The notes under the pieces were generated by a model, which worked only from the letters and a program-made list of their open reading frames with translations, had not been told where the DNA came from and searched no databases. Shown here piece after piece: positions 33,500-44,096 of a DNA stretch of 64,000 nt (the first letter of the stretch is position 1; each line of letters starts with the position of its first letter). This stretch comes from Gemmatimonadota bacterium (GTDB lineage: Bacteria > Gemmatimonadota > Gemmatimonadetes > Gemmatimonadales > Gemmatimonadaceae): assembly GCA_020161135.1 (NCBI GenBank), contig JAIUOB010000003.1, forward strand, positions 186,001-250,000, read 5' to 3'. The translations under genes were made by a program, and so were the position numbers.

Positions 33500-34705
33500 A
33501 TGCGCCGTCGCCGCTGGCCGGTGGTCGTGATGGTGCTGGGCGTGCTGGGGCTTCTGGCCTGGTACGTCGGGTACACGCAGCATGTCGTGCGACAGTTGCG
33601 CGCTGCGGCGGCGGTGCAGGGGCGCATGTACGCGCGCATCTACGAGGCCCTTCAGGACACCAGTGTGACGGCCGACCCGGGCGTCGTCCTGCTGGATCTG
33701 GCGCAGGAGATCCGCGTCTCCGGACTGCCCCTCGTGCTCACCGACAACCGTGGGCGCATCTCGGCCGTCGCGAACCTGCCGGCAGGGGTGACCACCGATA
33801 CGGCGGCGCTTCCCGGAGACAGTGTCGCCCGCGCGGAAGCGCTGGCGGCGGACACGGCGGCATTGCTGGCCTATGTCGCCGCGCTCGACCGCGCGAACGC
33901 CCCCATCGTTGCCCCGCGCGCCGGCGCGCTGCACTACGGCGACAGCCCCATTGTCACGGGGCTCCGGGTCATTCCCGTTCTCCAGGCCGTGGGCATCGTG
34001 CTGCTGCTCGCGTTCGGCATCTATGCGCTGGTCGAGCGCGGGCGCGCCGATCGCGAGAAGGTGTGGGCGGGCATGGCGCGTGAGGCCGCGCATCAGCTCG
34101 GGACGCCGCTGTCAGCGCTGGCGGGATGGTTGGAGGTGCTCGGGGAGTCCATCAGTGGAGCCACCGAAGCCCGCGCGGTGGAGGCCATGCAGCAGGACCT
34201 GCAGCGCCTCGAGCGGGTGTCGCACCGCTTCGAGCGCATCGGGCGACCGCCCCGCGCCGATCGCGTGGACTGCGCCGCTCTCGTGGATCGACTGGCCTCG
34301 TACTTCGCGGCACGCGCGCCGACGCTCGCCCGGACGGTCACCATCCGCAGCGAGCACCCCGAAGGGCCGCTCGAGGCCCGTGGTGACCTGGTGCTGCTCG
34401 AGTGGGTGCTCGAGGTGCTCATCAAGAATGCCATCGACGCCCTCGGTGGTCGGAGCGGCGAGGTGGTGGTCTCCGCGCAGCCCCTGCCGGAAGGGGGCGT
34501 GCGCATTCGCGTGCAGGACGACGGGCCCGGTGTCCCGCGCAAGCTCCGCAAGCGCATCTTCGACGCCGGCTTCACGACCAAGGATCGCGGCTGGGGCATC
34601 GGGCTGTCGCTCGCCCGGCGCATCGTCGAGGAGAATCACGACGGCAAGCTGGTGCTCGCCGACACGCCGACCGGGGCCGCGTTCGACGTTATCTTGCAGG
34701 CATGA
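33500..34705 (+). CDS. Membrane sensor histidine kinase
   Basis: A 401-residue kinase with two transmembrane segments (about residues 6-24 and 155-177) flanking a periplasmic sensor of about 130 residues. The dimerisation box has the phospho-acceptor His in AREAAHQLGTPLSALAGW (about 195-212). The ATPase boxes are intact: N box LIKNAIDALGG (about 312), G1 DDGPGVP (about 340) and G2 GWGIGLSLARRIVEE (about 363-377). The QLGTPLS form marks a divergent H-box class. No response regulator gene is adjacent; the nearest is the single-domain one at 30569-31033 on the other strand. The start is ATG 33500, 26 bases after serS. The gene overlaps the helicase gene by 4 bases. Confidence 0.88.
   Translation: MRRRRWPVVVMVLGVLGLLAWYVGYTQHVVRQLRAAAAVQGRMYARIYEALQDTSVTADPGVVLLDLAQEIRVSGLPLVLTDNRGRISAVANLPAGVTTDTAALPGDSVARAEALAADTAALLAYVAALDRANAPIVAPRAGALHYGDSPIVTGLRVIPVLQAVGIVLLLAFGIYALVERGRADREKVWAGMAREAAHQLGTPLSALAGWLEVLGESISGATEARAVEAMQQDLQRLERVSHRFERIGRPPRADRVDCAALVDRLASYFAARAPTLARTVTIRSEHPEGPLEARGDLVLLEWVLEVLIKNAIDALGGRSGEVVVSAQPLPEGGVRIRVQDDGPGVPRKLRKRIFDAGFTTKDRGWGIGLSLARRIVEENHDGKLVLADTPTGAAFDVILQA
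34690..34695 (+). promoter_or_regulatory. -10-like element before the helicase gene (leaderless candidate)
   Basis: TATCTT lies in the end of the histidine kinase gene with exactly 6 bases to ATG 34702, putting a start at the A of the start codon. No good -35 hexamer is present at 17 bases. It suggests a second, leaderless transcript for the helicase in addition to read-through. Confidence 0.4.
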
Positions 34706-37122
34706 CGTCGACGGGATGGGCAGGATCGTTGTTCGACGCCGTGCCGCAGCGGCCGGCGCTCGATGTGGCGGCGCTCACGCGCGGCCTGAACCCCGCGCAG
34801 CACGCGGCCGTGATGCACGACGCGGGCCCCATGCTGGTGCTGGCCGGTGCCGGCTCGGGCAAGACCCGGGTGCTCACCACCCGCATCGCGCGCCTCATTG
34901 GGGAGCAGGGGGTGGCGCCGCATGAGATTCTCGCGGTCACCTTCACCAACAAGGCGGCCGGCGAGATGCGGTCGCGCATCGCCAAGTTCCTCGGGCACGA
35001 ACCCAAGGGCATGTGGTGCGGCACCTTCCACGCGTTGGGCGCCCGCCTGCTGCGCGGTGTCGCGCCACTCGTGGGGCGCGAGCAGAACTTCACGATCTAC
35101 GACGAGGACGACGCCATCGCCGCGGTGAAGCGGGTGATGGAGCGCCGCAAGTTGAGCCCCAAGCAGTTCGCGCCCAATGCCGTGCTGGGCGCCATCTCGA
35201 GCGCGAAGAATGCGCTGGTCTCGCCGAATGCGTACGCCCAGTCGGCGCGCGACACGTTCACCACCGCGGTGGCGGGCGTCTACGCCGACCTCGAGCAGGC
35301 GTTGCAGCAGGCCAACGCGGTCACGTTCGACGACTTGCTTGTGCTGCCCGTGCGCGCGCTCGAGACCGATGCGGCCCTGCGCGCGCACTATCAGCGTCGC
35401 TTCCGGTTTCTCCTGGTCGACGAGTACCAGGACACCAACGCCGCGCAGTATCGCTTCGTGCGTCTCATGGGCGAGCAGCATCGCAACGTCATGGTCGTCG
35501 GTGACGACGACCAGTCCATCTACGGCTGGCGCGGCGCGGACATCCGGAACATCCTCGACTTCGAGCGCGACTTCCCGGGCGCGCAGGTCGTGCGACTCGA
35601 GGAGAACTATCGGTCGACGCCCAACGTGCTCGCGCTGGCCAACGCGGTCATCGCGCAGAACACCGAGCGGCGCGGCAAGACGCTGCGTGCCACGCGCCCG
35701 GCCGGCGAGCCGGTCACGCTGGTGGAGACGCTCGATGAGCGCGACGAGGCCGAGTTCATCGCGGACACGATCCTCGATCGGGTGGCGCGCAGCGATCGGA
35801 TGCGGCGCGACTGTGCGGTGCTGTATCGGACGAACGCCCAGAGCCGGGCGATCGAAGACAGCCTGCGCCGTCGCGGCATTCCGTATCGCCTGGTGGGGGC
35901 GGTGCGCTTCTATGATCGGCGCGAGATCCGCGACCTCATGGCGTACCTCAAGCTCGTCGCCAATCCGGCGGACGACGAGGCGTTCCGGCGCGCGGTGAAT
36001 GTGCCGAAGCGCGGCCTCGGCGATGCGACCATCGCGCTCCTCGCCGAACGGGCACAGGCCGAGGGCGTGCCGATGCTGGCGTTGGCCGGTCGCACGGACG
36101 TGACGGCGGAACTCCGTCCCGCAGCGCGCACGGCGCTCGGGGAGTTCGTGGCACTGCTGCAGCGCCTCCGTGTGGCGGCCGCGGACGCGGCGGTCGACGA
36201 ACTGCTGCGCGATGTGGTGGAGGCGACGCGATTCGCGGATCACCTGCGCGCCGAGGGTCCGGAAGGCATCGAGCGCCTCGAGAACGTGCGCGAACTCATC
36301 GCGGGCGCCGCCGAAGTGGTGGCCGACGAGGGCGGCGAGGTGGGGCTCACGCCGCTCGATCACTTCCTGCAGTCGTCGTCCCTGGTCGCCGGTATCGACA
36401 AGCTCGACCCGAGCGCGGACGCCGTCGTCTGCATGACCATGCACAACGCCAAGGGGCTGGAGTTTCCCATCGTCTTCGTCTCCGGCCTCGAGGATGGGCT
36501 CTTCCCGCTGGCCCGCGCAGCCGAGGATCCGTCACAGCTCGAGGAAGAGCGCCGGCTCTTCTACGTCGGCATCACGCGCGCCGAGGAGACGCTGTACCTC
36601 ACGTGCGCCGAGCAACGACGTCGCAACGGCGAGCTCATGGTGTCCATGCCGTCGCGCTTCCTCAAGGTCATCACCCCGTCGCTCGCGCAGCGCGCCCGCA
36701 CCGCGCGCGCGAAGGCCGAGGGACGCGCGAGCGTCGGCTTGGGCGGACGTGGCTTCGCGCGTGACGACAGTTGGGGACGCAGCAGTTGGAGCGATCGCGG
36801 CGACAGCCGGGGAGGCAGCCCGGCCGGCGGCGCGGTGCGTCGCAGCGTCGGACCGTACGGATCGGCGGCGGGATATGGTGGCGGCAGTGTGCGCCCGTCG
36901 TCCGCTCGCCAGGCGCCGCCGGAGCCGGAGGATGAATCGCAGGATGTGCCCGACATGCGCCCCGGCGAACGGGTACGCCACGCGAAGTTCGGCACCGGCA
37001 CGATTGCCGAGCTCACCGGAACGGGGCGCGACATGAAGGTGCGCATCGACTTCGATGATGCCGAGGTCGGGCGCAAGACGCTCGTCCTCGCACAAGCCAA
37101 GCTCGAACGGGGGTGGGACTGA
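34702..37122 (+). CDS. UvrD/PcrA-type ATP-dependent DNA helicase
   Basis: An 806-residue superfamily 1A helicase acting in repair and in removing proteins from DNA. The helicase motifs are in order: LAGAGSGKTRVLTTRI (residues 46-61, Walker A), FTNKAA, the DEYQDTN box (about 238-244), GDDDQSIYGWRGAD (about 264-277), NYRST (about 300) and the C-terminal MTMHNAKGLEFP and VGITRAEETLYL. After a Gly/Ser/Arg-rich linker (about 680-740), a small domain with GERVRHAKFGTGTI and a final KLERG matches the PcrA/UvrD C-terminal Tudor-like domain that binds RNA polymerase. UvrD versus PcrA cannot be separated by name here. Confidence 0.94.
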   Translation: MTSTGWAGSLFDAVPQRPALDVAALTRGLNPAQHAAVMHDAGPMLVLAGAGSGKTRVLTTRIARLIGEQGVAPHEILAVTFTNKAAGEMRSRIAKFLGHEPKGMWCGTFHALGARLLRGVAPLVGREQNFTIYDEDDAIAAVKRVMERRKLSPKQFAPNAVLGAISSAKNALVSPNAYAQSARDTFTTAVAGVYADLEQALQQANAVTFDDLLVLPVRALETDAALRAHYQRRFRFLLVDEYQDTNAAQYRFVRLMGEQHRNVMVVGDDDQSIYGWRGADIRNILDFERDFPGAQVVRLEENYRSTPNVLALANAVIAQNTERRGKTLRATRPAGEPVTLVETLDERDEAEFIADTILDRVARSDRMRRDCAVLYRTNAQSRAIEDSLRRRGIPYRLVGAVRFYDRREIRDLMAYLKLVANPADDEAFRRAVNVPKRGLGDATIALLAERAQAEGVPMLALAGRTDVTAELRPAARTALGEFVALLQRLRVAAADAAVDELLRDVVEATRFADHLRAEGPEGIERLENVRELIAGAAEVVADEGGEVGLTPLDHFLQSSSLVAGIDKLDPSADAVVCMTMHNAKGLEFPIVFVSGLEDGLFPLARAAEDPSQLEEERRLFYVGITRAEETLYLTCAEQRRRNGELMVSMPSRFLKVITPSLAQRARTARAKAEGRASVGLGGRGFARDDSWGRSSWSDRGDSRGGSPAGGAVRRSVGPYGSAAGYGGGSVRPSSARQAPPEPEDESQDVPDMRPGERVRHAKFGTGTIAELTGTGRDMKVRIDFDDAEVGRKTLVLAQAKLERGWD

Positions 37123-37433
37123 TGTCGGTGACCACGGCAGACGTGCGACACGTGGCGGCGCTCGCGCGCCTGGGACTCGACGACACGGCGTTGCCAGCGC
37201 TCGTCGCAGAGTTGAACGGGATCCTCGCGCACATGGAGGCGTTGCAGCAGGTCGACCTGTCGGGCGACGTGGCGCTTGCGGCGTCCACCGCCGGGCCGCT
37301 GCGCGATGATGATGCCGCGTCCGTGGCGCTCGAGCGCCCGCGCGAGGCGTTCGCGCCCGCCATGCGCGATGGCTTCTTCCTCGTGCCGCGGCTGGCGACA
37401 CACGGACATCACGGCGCGTCGGAGGATTCGTGA
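37122..37433 (+). CDS. gatC: Asp-tRNA(Asn)/Glu-tRNA(Gln) amidotransferase subunit C
   Basis: GatC stabilises the GatA-GatB pair of the transamidation complex that corrects Glu-tRNA(Gln) or Asp-tRNA(Asn). The 103-residue product shows VRHVAALARLGLDD at residues 8-21 and the middle HMEALQQVDL, typical of the family. The start is ATG 37122, overlapping the helicase stop by one base, and the end overlaps gatA by 4 bases. The complete gatCAB set is consecutive, so the organism probably relies on the indirect route for at least one of Gln or Asn. Confidence 0.94.
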   Translation: MSVTTADVRHVAALARLGLDDTALPALVAELNGILAHMEALQQVDLSGDVALAASTAGPLRDDDAASVALERPREAFAPAMRDGFFLVPRLATHGHHGASEDS

Positions 37434-38829
37434 GCCTCGACCAGCTCCGTGCCCACACCGTGGCCGATGCGTGGCGTCGCTACGATGCCGTGCAGGCCGG
37501 TCGTGACGGACTGAACGCGTTCCTGAGCGTCGACCGCGATGGCGCGCACGCGGCGGGGCGCACGGCCGAGAGCGGCCCGCTCGCCGGCATTCCGGTGGCC
37601 GTCAAGGACAACCTCGCGACGCACGGCTTGCCGACAACCTGCGCCTCACGGGTGCTGGACGGCTACGTGAGTCCGTTCGAGGCCACGGCCGTCCGGCGCT
37701 TGCGTGAGGCCGGCGCGGTCGTCATCGGCAAGACCAACCTCGACGAGTTCGCGATGGGCTCGTCGACGGAGAACAGTGCCTTCGGGCCCACGCGCAATCC
37801 GATCGATCCGACGCGTGTGCCGGGCGGCTCCTCGGGCGGCTCGGCGGCGGCCGTCGCCGCTGGCGTGGTGCGCCTTGCCCTCGGCTCCGAAACCGGCGGG
37901 TCGGTGCGCCAGCCAGCCGCCTTCTGCGGCGTCGTCGGGGTCAAGCCGACGTACGGCCGCGTCAGTCGCTTTGGTCTCGTGGCCTACGCTTCCTCCCTCG
38001 ATCACGTCGGCGTCTTCGGCGCCACGGTGGCGGAGGCGGCGCTCGGTCTCGAGGTCATCGCGGGGCACGATCCGCACGACGCGACGAGCGCCGACCGTGC
38101 GGTGCCGCCGCTCGTGCCCGTGCTGGAGGGCGTGCGGCCGCTCGCCGGGCTCGTCATCGGCCGGCCGGCCGAGTACTTCCCACCGTCGCTCGACGCGCGC
38201 ATCGCCGAGCAGTGCGCGCGGGCCCTCGACACGCTCCGCACGCTGGGCGCCGAGGTGCGTGACGTGTCACTCGCGACCACCGCGCACGCCATTCCCACCT
38301 ACTACGTGCTCGCGCCTGCGGAGGCCTCCAGCAACCTCGCGCGTTACGATGGCGTGCGCTACGGCGCGCGCGTCGACGGCAGCGGGCCCGGGAGCGACCT
38401 GCGCACCATGTACGAGCGCACGCGCTCGCACGGCTTCGGCGCTGAGGTGACCCGGCGCATCCTCCTCGGCACGTACGTGCTGAGCGCAGGTTACTACGAT
38501 GCCTACTACCGCCGGGCCCAGGCGGTGCGCGCGCGTGTCGCTGGCGAGTTTGCCGCGACCTTCGCGTCCGGCGTGCACCTCCTCTTCACACCCACCGCGC
38601 CGACCACCGCCTTTCGCATCGGCGAACTCTCCGATCCGTACGAGATGTACCTGAGCGACATCTTCACCGTGACCGCCAACCTCGCCGGGGTGCCGGCCAT
38701 GTCGGTGCCGATCGGGCGCGTCGACGGATTGCCGGTGGGCGGCCAGTTCATGGCGTCGCACTTCGACGAAGCCACGATGCTGCGTGCCGCAGCGGCGCTG
38801 GAGCAGGCGCTCGGCGCGGAGGCGCACCG

Positions 38830-38833
<4 letters not shown>
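37430..38833 (+). CDS. gatA: Asp-tRNA(Asn)/Glu-tRNA(Gln) amidotransferase subunit A
   Basis: GatA releases ammonia from Gln for the transamidation. The 467-residue amidase-signature protein has the Ser-cisSer-Lys triad: Lys in PVAVKDNLAT (about residue 60), GGSSGGSAAAVAAG (about 130-143) and the nucleophile Ser in GSETGGSVRQPAA (about 153-165). GTG 37430 is used as start in a GTGA overlap with gatC. It ends in an ATGA overlap with gatB. Length and motifs are normal. Confidence 0.96.
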
Positions 38834-40281
<1,448 letters not shown>

Positions 40282-41219
40282 AAAGCGGGAACTCCAGCGA
40301 CGCCGCATGGCGCAGCGGCGTCGCGGGCAGCCCGAACATCCGGTCGGCCGCGAGCGCGGCGCGGATGTCGCCCCCCTGGCGGCGTGCGGCACGCCGAACC
40401 TGCTTCGCCTGGCGCAGCGGCAGCTCGCCCGACGGGTCGTAGCCGAGCGGCTCGCTCGCCTCCCACCGCTGGAAGAGGTCGACGATGTAGTCGAAGGAGC
40501 GCGCGAGATAGCGGCCCACGTCCGCATCGGTGAGATCCCAGCGACTGTTCTCGGAGACGAGCTGGAAGATGCGCTGCCACGAGTCGGTGTCGGTCACGTA
40601 CACCATGCCGCGGAAGATCCGGCGATTCGTCGGGGTGCCGAAGAGCGTGGGGCTGAGGATGCGGTCGAGGTGCCGGTCGGCCGCGCCATGGTCGATCATG
40701 ATGAGCTCGCGCGCGCGCCGCGGCCATGTGTCGCCGATGTGCGTGTCGATGCGGCTCTCCCAGTAGCTGTGCCCGAGCGCCGTCGTGCTCGACGTGACCG
40801 CCAGTTGGCGCGGCACGAAGAAGTTGTGCGCGACGACGTCGGCGGCGAGATGCGCCAGATACCCGAGCGCGAAGGCGCGCAGGCGCGGCGGCGTTGCCTC
40901 GTCGTGGATCTCCATGCCGATGCGCCACGAATGACAGTGGCGTCCGACCTCGGCGTACTTCTTGGCGATGCTCGTGTCAGCGGCGATCGAGCCGTAGAGG
41001 AAGTCGGCTGGATACGCCGCCAGCAGCTCGGCGAGCGCCGACGGAATGAGTGTGAGGTTCCGCAGCAGGGCGTCGCCGAGGAAGACGTGAGTTCCCGGTG
41101 TCCAGGCCCAGGCCGTTGACGGCCACGCGACCATCACGACGGCGGCAAGCAGCATCCAGGCCCACGGTCGCCCCGTCAGCGGGTCCCCCGCACGCATGCG
41201 CACGGTCGGGTCGCTCCGG

Positions 41220-41768
41220 TCAGTCCGCGTCCCGGCGGCGCTTGGGGCGGCGACGGCGACGGGGAAAGACGCCCGCGAGCGCGCGGGCACCCACGCGGAC
41301 GCCTCGGATGGCCGCCGCGGCACCCAGGGCCGTCTCCTCGAGCTCCCCCTGCAGCACGTCGAGCACCGCGTTGACGTCGTCGACGCGGCGGGCCGTCGTC
41401 TGCGCCGCGTGACGCAACTCCTCGCCGATCACACCCGCCGCGTCGGTCACGCGCGTCACGTCCTCGCGGACCGCGGCGACCATCGCGCGAGCATCGCCGA
41501 CCATCGCGTTCGCATTCGCCAGCATCGGCCGGGTCTGGTCCGCGAGACGCGCCATTCCCGCGTCGATGCGCTGGATACCCAGGCGCATCGCCTGGAGCAG
41601 CATGATGAGCGCCACCAGCGCCGCGACGGCCAGCAGCAGCACCAGGATTTGCAGGATGCCGCTGGTCCACTCGAGGATCCCGCGATCGGGAATCGTGAGG
41701 GCCACGATGGTGTCGGCGCGCGCGGCCACCTGCAGCAGCGCGAGCGGAAGGGGCAGGGCAATGACCAT
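41220..41768 (-). CDS. Membrane-anchored coiled-coil protein (DUF948-like)
   Basis: A 182-residue protein with a hydrophobic N-terminal segment, one transmembrane helix (LQILVLLLAVAALVALIML, about residues 39-57) and a long helical region (about 65-150) with regular Met/Asp/Ala spacing, resembling DUF948 and methyl-accepting-like coiled coils. The C terminus is a basic cluster of Arg and Lys. No catalytic motif is seen. It is probably a structural or scaffold membrane protein. The start ATG 41768 is supported by a promoter-like element whose predicted start coincides with it. Confidence 0.65.
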   Translation of the reverse strand: MVIALPLPLALLQVAARADTIVALTIPDRGILEWTSGILQILVLLLAVAALVALIMLLQAMRLGIQRIDAGMARLADQTRPMLANANAMVGDARAMVAAVREDVTRVTDAAGVIGEELRHAAQTTARRVDDVNAVLDVLQGELEETALGAAAAIRGVRVGARALAGVFPRRRRRPKRRRDAD

Positions 41769-41774
41769 GATCGT

Positions 41775-41803
41775 GATCTACGTCGAAGGGAGGCTCGTGT
41801 CCA
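41775..41803 (-). promoter_or_regulatory. Candidate leaderless promoter for the coiled-coil/phospholipase pair
   Basis: On the minus strand: TGGACA (41803-41798), 17-base spacer, TAGATC (41780-41775), 6 bases to ATG 41768. One mismatch at -35; the predicted start is the A of ATG. Confidence 0.55.
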
Positions 41804-41902
41804 TGCCGGGGCGTCGCTACACTATGCTGTTCTTGGGCACCATGCGGGCGCATCCGTGCGGTGCGCCTTCGCGCATACACCGTTCAGCACGAAACCACCC
41901 GC

Positions 41903-43198
41903 ATGTCCGCTGTCCAGTACATCGTCGAGGGGGGACATACGCTGCACGGGACGATCCGTCCCGCCGGCAACAAGAACGCCGCGCTCCCCATCGTGGCGGC
42001 GGCCCTCCTCACCGATCAGCCGGTGCAATTGCTGAATGTGCCGCGCATTCGCGACGTCGAGGTGCTTGTCGAGCTGATGCGCACCACCGGCGCGTCGTGC
42101 GAATGGGTGGGGCAGAACGAGTTGCACGTGCATGCCCGTGAGGTGCGCGCGGAGCAGCTGGACACGGCACTGTGCGCACGCATCCGCGCGTCCATCCTCC
42201 TCGCGGCGCCGCTGCTCGCGCGGTGTGGGACGGTCACCCTCGCACCACCGGGCGGCGACGTCATCGGTCGTCGACGCCTCGATACGCACTTCCATGTGCT
42301 CCAGGCGCTCGGCGCGACCTACGAGCTGGGCGATCGCTTCCGGTTCGACGCGCGCACGTTGCAGGGCGCCGATGTGTTCCTCGACGAGCCCAGCGTCACG
42401 GCCACGGAGAACGCGCTCATGGCCGCCGTCGCGGCGCAGGGGCGCACCATCCTGCGCAATGCCGCAAGCGAGCCGCACGTGCAGGATCTCGCCCACTTCC
42501 TCAACGCGATGGGCGCGCACATCGAGGGGATCGGCTCGAACGTCTACACGATCGAGGGCGGACGACCGCTCGGCGGAGCCCGACATACCATCGGCCCGGA
42601 CCATATCGAGGTCGGCTCGTTCATCGGGCTCGCCGCCGTCACACGCTCGACCCTGCGGATCGAACAAGCGGGCGTAGCACATCTGCGCAGCACGCTCATG
42701 GGCTTCGAGCGGCTCGGCATCCGCTGCCAGATCGACGGTGACGACCTCATCGTGCCCGCCGAGCAGGAGCGGCGCATTCAGTCCGACCTCGGCGGCCATG
42801 TGCCGAAGCTCGAGGATCAGCCGTGGCCGGCCTTCCCGGCCGACGTCATGTCCATCGCGATCGTCACGGCGACGCAGTGTGACGGCATGATTCTCATGCA
42901 CGAGAAGATGTTCGAGTCGCGCCTCTACTTCACGGACAAGCTGGTCGGCATGGGCGCGCGCATCGTCCTCTGCGATCCGCATCGCGCGATCGTCTCGGGA
43001 CCGACGCGCCTGCGGGGAGGCACGGTCGAGTCGCCCGACATTCGCGCCGGCATGGCCATGCTCCTCGCCGCCTTGTGTGCCGAGGGAACCAGCACCATCA
43101 ACAACGCCCGACAGATCGAGCGGGGCTACGAGCGCCTCGAGCAGAGGCTCGGCGCCCTCGGCGCTCGCATTCGGCGCGTGGAGCTCAGCGCGCTGTGA
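41903..43198 (+). CDS. murA: UDP-N-acetylglucosamine 1-carboxyvinyltransferase MurA (Cys-to-Asp form)
   Basis: MurA adds enolpyruvate to UDP-N-acetylglucosamine, the first committed step of peptidoglycan synthesis. The 431-residue product has the diagnostic GNKNAALP (residues 22-29, with the substrate-binding Lys-Asn) and the EPSP-synthase-like inside-out barrel pattern. At the catalytic loop, the usual Cys of PGGC is replaced by Asp119 (PPGGDVIG, codon 42257-42259). Known MurA enzymes with Asp at this position are active and resist fosfomycin. The start is ATG 41903. The stop overlaps the GTG of pgeF. It is transcribed from the region between it and the divergent coiled-coil gene; a TATGCT at 41823-41828 is a weak -10 candidate. 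Confidence 0.95.
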   Translation: MSAVQYIVEGGHTLHGTIRPAGNKNAALPIVAAALLTDQPVQLLNVPRIRDVEVLVELMRTTGASCEWVGQNELHVHAREVRAEQLDTALCARIRASILLAAPLLARCGTVTLAPPGGDVIGRRRLDTHFHVLQALGATYELGDRFRFDARTLQGADVFLDEPSVTATENALMAAVAAQGRTILRNAASEPHVQDLAHFLNAMGAHIEGIGSNVYTIEGGRPLGGARHTIGPDHIEVGSFIGLAAVTRSTLRIEQAGVAHLRSTLMGFERLGIRCQIDGDDLIVPAEQERRIQSDLGGHVPKLEDQPWPAFPADVMSIAIVTATQCDGMILMHEKMFESRLYFTDKLVGMGARIVLCDPHRAIVSGPTRLRGGTVESPDIRAGMAMLLAALCAEGTSTINNARQIERGYERLEQRLGALGARIRRVELSAL

Positions 43199-43911
43199 TC
43201 ACGCTGCCCGCGGGCGCCGTTCCTGCTCACGGGCTGGACGGCGGCGTGACCGCGTTCACGACCGGTCGGGCGACTGGCTCCTTTGGCCTCGGGTCGTCCG
43301 AGCCGGTCGAGTCGGTCATGGCGCGCTGGGGGGCGCTCCGGCATGCGCTTGCCGCGGCTGGGGTCCGACGGCTCGCCACCGCCCATCAGGTCCACGGCCG
43401 GACGGTCGTGCGGCATGGCGGTGGCTGGCATGGATGGCTTCGCGGCGACGATGCCGACGGGCACGTCACGAACGTCCCCGGCACGGCCCTCGCGGTGACC
43501 GTCGCCGACTGCACCCCGGTCCTGGTCTCCCATCCGGCCGGTGCGATCGCCGCGCTGCACGCGGGTTGGCGCGGCACGGCGGCCGGCATCCTGAATGAAG
43601 GGCTCGACGCCCTCGAGGCGCTGGGTTACCCGGCCGTCGAGTGCGCGGTGGTGCTCGGGCCGGCCATCTGTGGCCAGTGCTACGAGGTGGGCCCCGAGGT
43701 GCTCTCAGCCATCCACGGCCGGGCCTTCGACCACAAGGCGCTGCTCGACGTCCGCGCCGTCCTGGTCGATCAGGCGCAGCGACGTGGGGTGCACCGCCTG
43801 ACGGTGGACACGGCATGCACCCGCTGTGACAACGATCGGTTCTTCAGCCATCGCGCCGGAGATGTGGGGCGGCAACTCGGCGTCATCGCGCTGAACGCTT
43901 CGTCACCTTGA
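43195..43911 (+). CDS. pgeF: Laccase-domain purine nucleoside phosphorylase-like protein (PgeF/YfiH)
   Basis: PgeF/YfiH proteins, once called polyphenol oxidases, have been linked to peptidoglycan editing and to purine nucleoside phosphorolysis and deamination. The 238-residue product has the metal ligands in order: AHQVHGRTV (about residue 63), VADCTPVLVS (about 102) and AALHAGWRGTAAG (about 122-134), then the CYEVGPEV segment. The start is GTG 43195, overlapping murA by 4 bases. The murA-pgeF coupling fits a role near peptidoglycan precursor quality control. The rimP promoter overlaps its stop codon. Confidence 0.9.
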   Translation: MITLPAGAVPAHGLDGGVTAFTTGRATGSFGLGSSEPVESVMARWGALRHALAAAGVRRLATAHQVHGRTVVRHGGGWHGWLRGDDADGHVTNVPGTALAVTVADCTPVLVSHPAGAIAALHAGWRGTAAGILNEGLDALEALGYPAVECAVVLGPAICGQCYEVGPEVLSAIHGRAFDHKALLDVRAVLVDQAQRRGVHRLTVDTACTRCDNDRFFSHRAGDVGRQLGVIALNASSP

Positions 43912-43936
43912 CCCCCGTCCGTGTGGCCCCTAGCTT
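43908..43936 (+). promoter_or_regulatory. Promoter of the rimP-nusA-infB operon
   Basis: TTGACC (43908-43913, overlapping the pgeF stop), 17-base spacer, TAGCTT (43931-43936). The predicted start is near 43943, giving a leader of about 154 bases that contains the terminator at 43991-44019. Confidence 0.75.
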
Positions 43937-43990
43937 GCAAGGCTGAGTAGGAACCTCTTCGTGAACTCGGCCGCCTTGTGCGGGCGGAAG

Positions 43991-44019
43991 AAGTGTGGGG
44001 ATGGCCCCCACACTTTTTT
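43991..44019 (+). terminator. Rho-independent terminator in the rimP-nusA leader
   Basis: A perfect 10-base-pair stem (43991-44000 with 44006-44015), 5-base loop and a following T-run. It lies about 48 bases after the predicted start of the rimP promoter and 78 bases before rimP, so it could attenuate the nusA operon as well as end read-through from murA-pgeF. Confidence 0.92.
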
Positions 44020-44096
44020 GTTCTCTGGGAGTGGCGTGACAGGGTGTCGGCGCCGCGACCTGAGGAGGCACGAGGGGTTGCACGTCGGGAGGGGCG

